Assembly: GCA_014885115.2 (NCBI GenBank)
Contig: WKLE02001336.1
Coordinates: 1-12,694, forward strand
DNA length: 12,694 nt
Source of the DNA: Asterionellopsis glacialis
Taxonomy: Eukaryota; Bacillariophyta; Plagiogrammaphyceae; Rhaphoneidales; Asterionellopsidaceae
Direction: 5' to 3'
Shown: positions 8,426 to 12,694 of the stretch, piece after piece
Layout: each line of letters starts with the position of its first letter
Numbering within the stretch: the stretch's first letter is position 1
Notes under the pieces: model-generated
Seen by the model: the letters and a program-made list of their open reading frames with translations, nothing else
The model's database searches: none
What the model was told of the DNA's origin: nothing
Program-made: the position numbers and the translations under genes

Positions 8426-8702
8426 GATCATTCGACCATGTGGCAAATAGAAAATCTGTAAATCTTCTGTCGTGGGTGTCGAAGGTGAGAAAAGCAGAGA
8501 ACCCACGCGGGAAGCAAGCGTTGGTAGGGATTTTTCTCGCCAATCTCCTGTACGCGTGTTTCATGTTTCGCGGTTTCGTGTTCTTCGGGTCTCTCTCCGT
8601 TCACTTTGTAAACAGTTGTGAAGACTTCGTGGGACTAGATTAGAAAGACTACAGTCAGTACAGTTATTATAATTTCTTTTTATTTTATAATCGTCTATCA
8701 TC

Positions 8703-9218
8703 ATGAGCGACATTACTAAAAACGTTGTCATTTCGTATGGTGCCATGGAGGAAGGAAAAAATAATGAGCTTGGTAGTTTGGGTATGACATCGTCAACGTC
8801 GGCGTATGATATTGATAAGTTACGTTTCGTTCCGAATGACAATTTAACTCCTCAAGAAAAACGATCTAAATGCATTACAGTTACATTTTGTCTTTCTGTA
8901 TTTGCATTAATTATTGGTGGGATTGCGTACATGCTTTTTAGTGACTTTGGACATTTGTACCCGGGATCAGGTGCACATCGGGAAAATTATCCTAGTGTTT
9001 GGAAAAAAACTAGTGACAGAACACCAGTTCTATCTCCTGGAAAAAAGGACAACAGCAGCACCGAACCACCAAAGCTGAGTCCACGTCCGCCACATTTCCC
9101 AACTAAAGAAAAAGAATCTCCAGCAGCTTGTAGTGCATACGAAAAATGTGCCAATCTAGGATTAGAGCATGATTGTTGTCCAACCACGGAGGGAACTATG
9201 TTGGGTTGCTGTTATTAG
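8703..9218 (+). CDS. Small type II membrane protein with six-Cys C-terminal motif, function unknown
   Basis: 171 residues, intronless. ATG 8703 is the first in frame and follows a T-rich leader. The polar N-terminus (1-57) has basic residues at its membrane edge (QEKRSK). One hydrophobic segment spans about 58-80 (VTFCLSVFALIIGGIAYMLF), so by the positive-inside rule the C-terminus should be luminal or extracellular. Next is a Pro/Lys/Ser-rich stalk (about 84-140), then a compact tail with Cys at 143, 149, 158, 159, 169 and 170 in the pattern C-x5-C-x8-CC-PT-x7-CC around LGLEHDCCPTTEG. From memory, this LGL..CCPT..G..L.CC motif recurs in many diatom secreted or membrane proteins, often after enzymatic domains. 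Here it stands alone. Six cysteines allow three disulfides. No enzymatic domain is visible. Confidence 0.8.
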   Translation: MSDITKNVVISYGAMEEGKNNELGSLGMTSSTSAYDIDKLRFVPNDNLTPQEKRSKCITVTFCLSVFALIIGGIAYMLFSDFGHLYPGSGAHRENYPSVWKKTSDRTPVLSPGKKDNSSTEPPKLSPRPPHFPTKEKESPAACSAYEKCANLGLEHDCCPTTEGTMLGCCY

Positions 9219-9289
9219 AGGAACTGGTTTCTCCAAAAGGAATTACACCAAGCTTTAAAGCTACGTGTTTATAGATATCACTAAGGGTG

Positions 9290-9295
9290 AATAAA
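9290..9295 (+). terminator. Candidate polyadenylation signal of the Cys-tail gene
   Basis: AATAAA lies 72 bases past the stop codon, at a suitable distance for a short 3' UTR. Confidence 0.4.
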
Positions 9296-9554
9296 ATTTA
9301 TAGAGAAATAGATAACTTAGTCTACCATTCGTGTGTTGCGTGTACTTGACAAATTCCCCTTGCGTTTCACATTTCATGTTGTATGGGTCCCACCTACTCA
9401 CGATGTTCATTGAAAATTGAAACTGTTGCAGCCAACAAGACATTGGCGTGAGTGCTTATGAATATTTGAGATAGCCCAGCCCAAACCTATGAAAACAAAA
9501 AGCAAGCAATAGGAATTTTTGTTTTTTTGTGGTGATTTTGTTTTTTTAATTATT

Positions 9555-9560
9555 TTTATT
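9555..9560 (-). terminator. Candidate polyadenylation signal of the RRM gene
   Basis: Reads AATAAA on the minus strand, about 250 bases past the stop at 9809, within an A-rich stretch. Confidence 0.35.
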
Positions 9561-9808
9561 TTGATGCATACAAATAAAAGGACTATAATACGTCTATCCA
9601 ACCAAAATTTGTAGCTATTCAGTTCCCATCATTATTTTTATCACCTGACCTGATGCAAACTTCATTACCGTTTTATGATAGTTATCATTACTATCAATTT
9701 CATTCCTTCGTTGGTTCCTGTTCCTTCCATCCACTCCTGATTCATTTTCCCTCCATCCATCCCTCTCTATCTCTTCCAAAACAATATACATGGTAAAAGA
9801 TCTCTACC

Positions 9809-11862
9809 TTACCCCGAAACGTCAGGAAGGGCATTTCGCATTGAATCAAGATTTCCAAGTGGGTTTAATGGACCTCCTCCCCCTGCAGCCAAGGCAATAT
9901 CGACCCCTGACCCACTGCTTGGTTCTTGCTGCTGCTGTTGTTGTTGTTGAGGATCATTTGGTCCTGACGAAGGATTGGATGGAGTGTTTGAATTATCATC
10001 ATTTTGTGATCCTCCTAGGACTGACTGTCCAGCAGTTTGCGGTGTACCACCACTTCCTTCCGATCGACCATCCAATGCATCTGGTTTAGGAGGTGGTGGA
10101 TGCTGTGGATCGAACCATCGGTTAGGATTAGATGGAGGGAGTGAATCAGCAGGGTTATAATTCTGCTGATGATCTGGTCGTTGATCGGATGCACGGATTT
10201 GCTTGTGTTGTACCTTGAGCCGTTTGTTTCCAATCTATTATATGTATAACATTCCAGAAGAAAAAGAAAGATTAGAAAGAAGGCAAGGTGAGACGATATG
10301 GCCAAAGAACAGAAACGTAAACACACAGAAGCATACTCCATTTTTACACAACGTACCGCAAATCCATTTAACTCTTTAATTGCCATGGCAGCTGATTCAG
10401 GGTTATCATAGGAAACAAATCCAAAACCACGACTACGGCCCGTATCTTTTTCCACCATTATACGGACACTAAGAAGATTTCCATACCGAGCAAAGAGATG
10501 GTACATATCCAGATTGGTAAAATGATTGGGAATATGAAAGATGAAAAGATTTGCACCATCTGGCCCTTTGTTGGAAGCTGTAGTTTGAATGGGAGGTCCG
10601 GGTGAGGTGGCGGGGTAGTAGGGTGGCATCCCCGCCGGTTGTCCCCCATAATGCTGTCCCATAGGTCTCATCCCTGCAGGAGGCCCTCCTGCAAATGGTT
10701 GACCTGACATGGTATGGGGTGGCATATTTGGATTTTGGCGTGGCTGCACAGGTGACCCAGGAACAGCATACATATCACCAGATGCACCGTATCCCCAGGG
10801 TTGCTGATGCGCAAACAATGTTCCACCAGATGCACCCTGACTACCAGCAGCACCGTAGGGAGAATACGTTACTGGACTTTGTTCCTGTTGGTCGAGCAAC
10901 GAGGGAGGGAGCATGTCATCAAATGAATTTGCACGGTAGTTCCCTGAGGCAGCCCTATTCGCTCCAGCCGGAAATTGAGCTGGCACGGACTGTAGGTTAG
11001 GGGATTGCTGGTATAAGTGCTGCTGCTGATGCTGTTGTTGCTGCTGTGGAGGTTGCCTTTAATTGGGTAGCAATACATAACATCCAAAAATTAGGTGCTT
11101 CATCAGAAAATTTAGTGCTAAACAACAAAAACGAGAGTGATAAAAAGATCTGACTTACCCTTCTGGCCATCCAGTACCAGACTCCTCTGGTGAGTTTCCT
11201 GTATTACCAGCGTTTCCTGATGATCCATTCACATTATTATACGTACCACTTGCTGCTCCATATCCCTGGTACACACCTGCAGGCAACAAAGGGGGCGACA
11301 AGTATACAGAGGGACTAGGGGGTGCTCCGGCATTCAGACGGGATGAGTCTATGCTATGTTGTTGGTCTAAGGAAACTCCAGGAAGACCCGCGGTGTTGTT
11401 TTGGGCCCGTGGAAACAAAGGAGAGGCAGGCACATTGATACCACTTCGTGTTGGCGTTAGCGGGGGTTGAGGGACACCATTGTACTGTGAAGATCCAAAT
11501 ATATTGCTCATGACCTGTCCAGACTGGTGCGCTAAAGCCTGCTGATGAAGAAAGGAGGCGACATCTGGTGAAGGAGGTTCTGGCGTTACTCTTTGCTGCG
11601 GGTACCCCATGTAATATCCGCCGCTAAGTTGAGGGGTTAACTGGGGATGACCGTACAGATATTGTTGCGAAACTGCACCAGACTCTTGCGTGGGGGAACT
11701 AGGTCTAGCGTCTGTATCTTCTTTTTCGGCTGCAGCTGTATCCTGACCCTCTCGGGGACCCTGCTCGGACTGAGGATTGTGCCCATTATCTTCAGCTGAA
11801 GGAGCAGGTGCTCCCTCTACGGCGTCCTTCCCTGAGTCGATGCCCCCGGTGCTGGAACTCAT
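9809..11862 (-). CDS. CELF/Bruno-like RNA-binding protein with a single RRM (three exons)
   Basis: Proposed exons are 11862-11159, 11056-10357 and 10234-9809, joined in phases 2 and 0, for 609 residues. One RRM spans about 398-482: GPDGANLFIFHIP contains RNP2 (LFIFHI, 405-410), RGFGFVSY is RNP1 (444-451), and the domain closes with ELNGFA-IGNKRLKVQHK. The leading GP.GANLF, the FVSYDNPESA stretch and the NGF.IG.KRLKVQ end are signatures of the third RRM of CELF/Bruno proteins, which bind U/G-rich RNA and act in splicing, translation or decay. CELF proteins normally have two more N-terminal RRMs. None is visible here or upstream. The rest is low-complexity, rich in Gln, Pro, Gly, Ser and Asn, with a poly-Q run of eight codons at 9926-9949, like granule-forming RNA-binding proteins. 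ATG 11862 is the first Met in a frame open about 30 codons further upstream, so a 5' exon is possible. Confidence 0.88.
10235..10356 (-). other. Intron 2 of the RRM gene
   Basis: The donor is GTACGT after TTTGCG and the acceptor is catataatag. The phase 0 join completes the RRM (NGFA-IGNKRLKVQ). Without splicing the domain's last strand is lost. Confidence 0.93.
11057..11158 (-). other. Intron 1 of the RRM gene
   Basis: The donor is a perfect GTAAGT and the acceptor is caattaaag. The phase 2 join restores GGG and reads GTGWPEG-QPPQQQQQ. Each flanking frame meets a stop at the intron edge. Confidence 0.9.
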
Positions 11863-12694
11863 CGCCGAGTTGGCAAGCGGGTTCGTCGACGTAATAACTG
11901 TACTTCGTGGAGATGAAATGGTGGTAAAACGAAGCTCAAATGAAAAAACGGTTCAAACAGGAATATCCTGACCGACCTTTCTCAGCTGGCAAATAAGACT
12001 ACTAACTAGCACTGGATCAATGGCGAGACATTCAATATCGAGATATGTATGGCGACGGAAGGGAGCAATAGAAGAGAAACAATGGTGGTGAGAGACTAGA
12101 CTTTCCTGTACCGTTCAATGTTGATGGCGTCCCCTTGAACGATAGCGGCTGCAGGCAGAAAACCCAGAATCGGGATCGCAAAGATTTTTTTGGCAGATAA
12201 CACTCGAGCACCACGCACTCAGTGCCTCCATCCAACCAGTCGTGGAAATGTCCCCCGTACAAAATAAATCGACACACTTCCAAAATCACTGCTAAATCTT
12301 TCGCAGATTTGATCTTAACCACAGCTGCCTCTCATAAAGACACACCAACAGAGATACGTAGCTTATCGTACACTCTTCCTATAACGTAAAAAGAGTACCA
12401 TGATCTACTGTGATGCCTCCGGGAAAGATTGGGAGGTGTCTGCGTCCCGTCGTCTGTGTCTCCCGTCGAACCGGATGCGATGCGACGACCATCAAAGAAC
12501 AACGACAAGCCAAGAATTGGTGCATTCCGTCCGAACAACCACAATGTTTTCCATCTAATTACTCACCTTAGTAATGTAACAATGTTACGCCTTTAAACTT
12601 CTCCGGAGCGATTGCCTTTACGCGTTGTAAATTGCTCAAGGAACACTAAATATGGATACGCGGCCCAGGGGAGAAGCAGGCATTCCGTCCCTGT
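11863..12694. other. Region upstream of the RRM gene, no supported coding sequence
   Basis: Should contain the RRM gene promoter and 5' UTR. Two open stretches on the minus strand (12032-12322 and 12332-12544) lack ATG starts and known domains. A consensus-like donor AAG|GTGAGT occurs on the minus strand at 12566, which could end a 5' non-coding exon. A plus-strand ATG at 12652 stays open to the window edge, too short to judge. Confidence 0.45.

Larger units (their letters stand above)
7826..8702. other. Divergent intergenic region, PhoD-like gene / Cys-tail gene
   Basis: 877 bases must carry the promoters of two divergently transcribed genes. The left half is AT-rich. Around 8390-8600 it becomes richer in CG dinucleotides (acgcgt, gacgtcg, cacgcggg). 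The part next to 8703 is a T-rich leader. Short frames on both strands at 8343-8643 overlap each other and match nothing I know. Confidence 0.5.
9219..9808. other. Convergent 3' spacer
   Basis: Lies between the stop codons of the Cys-tail gene (+) and the RRM gene (-). It is strongly AT-rich, with T and A runs at 9520-9560 and a CT-rich, imperfect ccatc repeat near 9727-9778 that would be GA-rich in the RRM gene's 3' UTR. No coding potential was recognised. Confidence 0.6.

Noticed and set aside
9727..9778. CT-rich ccatc-type repeat as a possible microsatellite or intron pyrimidine tract
   Set aside because: Too irregular for a true microsatellite. On the gene's strand it is GA-rich, so it is not a splice pyrimidine tract.
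9790..11000. Plus-strand frames of 61-101 codons opposite the RRM gene
   Set aside because: They are complements of Gln/Pro-rich codons (Leu/Val/Gly runs), with no independent support.
12032..12544. Two minus-strand open stretches upstream of the RRM gene
   Set aside because: They begin at GTG and TTG, contain no RRM or other motif, are separated by a stop, and no good splice pair joins them to the RRM gene.

Overview
The window reads as nuclear DNA of a photosynthetic stramenopile, most likely a diatom. The evidence is short GT-AG introns of 102-154 bases, AT-rich intergenic DNA, a protein with a diatom-style bipartite plastid leader (signal peptide followed by a Phe-led cleavage motif), a KRE6/SKN1-type beta-glucan transglycosylase of the kind diatoms use for chrysolaminarin, and a Cys-rich tail of a type I recall from many diatom proteins. 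No species can be named from sequence alone. I see no transposon, virus, CRISPR array, rRNA or tRNA.

Layout: 1-1354 has no supportable gene but holds a hairpin with two competing right arms. 1355-3894 (+) is a five-exon GH16 KRE6/SKN1-family membrane transglycosylase. 3895-5014 is non-coding. 5015-5782 (+) is an intronless, probably plastid-targeted protein with two copies of a SAP-like motif. 6038-7825 (-) is a PhoD-like metallophosphatase with a C-terminal membrane anchor and a KKXX-type tail. A divergent spacer of about 0.9 kb separates it from 8703-9218 (+), a small type II membrane protein with a six-Cys C-terminal motif. 9809-11862 (-) is a three-exon RNA-binding protein with one CELF/Bruno RRM3-like domain in a long Q/P/G-rich context. 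11863-12694 has no convincing coding region.

The genes do not form an operon-like pathway. Shared themes are endomembrane and organelle targeting (transglycosylase, PhoD-like enzyme and Cys-tail protein in the secretory or vacuolar system; SAP-like protein in the plastid) and storage-glucan and phosphate metabolism. The items least explained by known biology are the plastid SAP-repeat protein, the Cys-tail type II protein, and the PhoD-like protein whose C-terminus demands a luminal catalytic domain although no signal peptide is visible at the first ATG.
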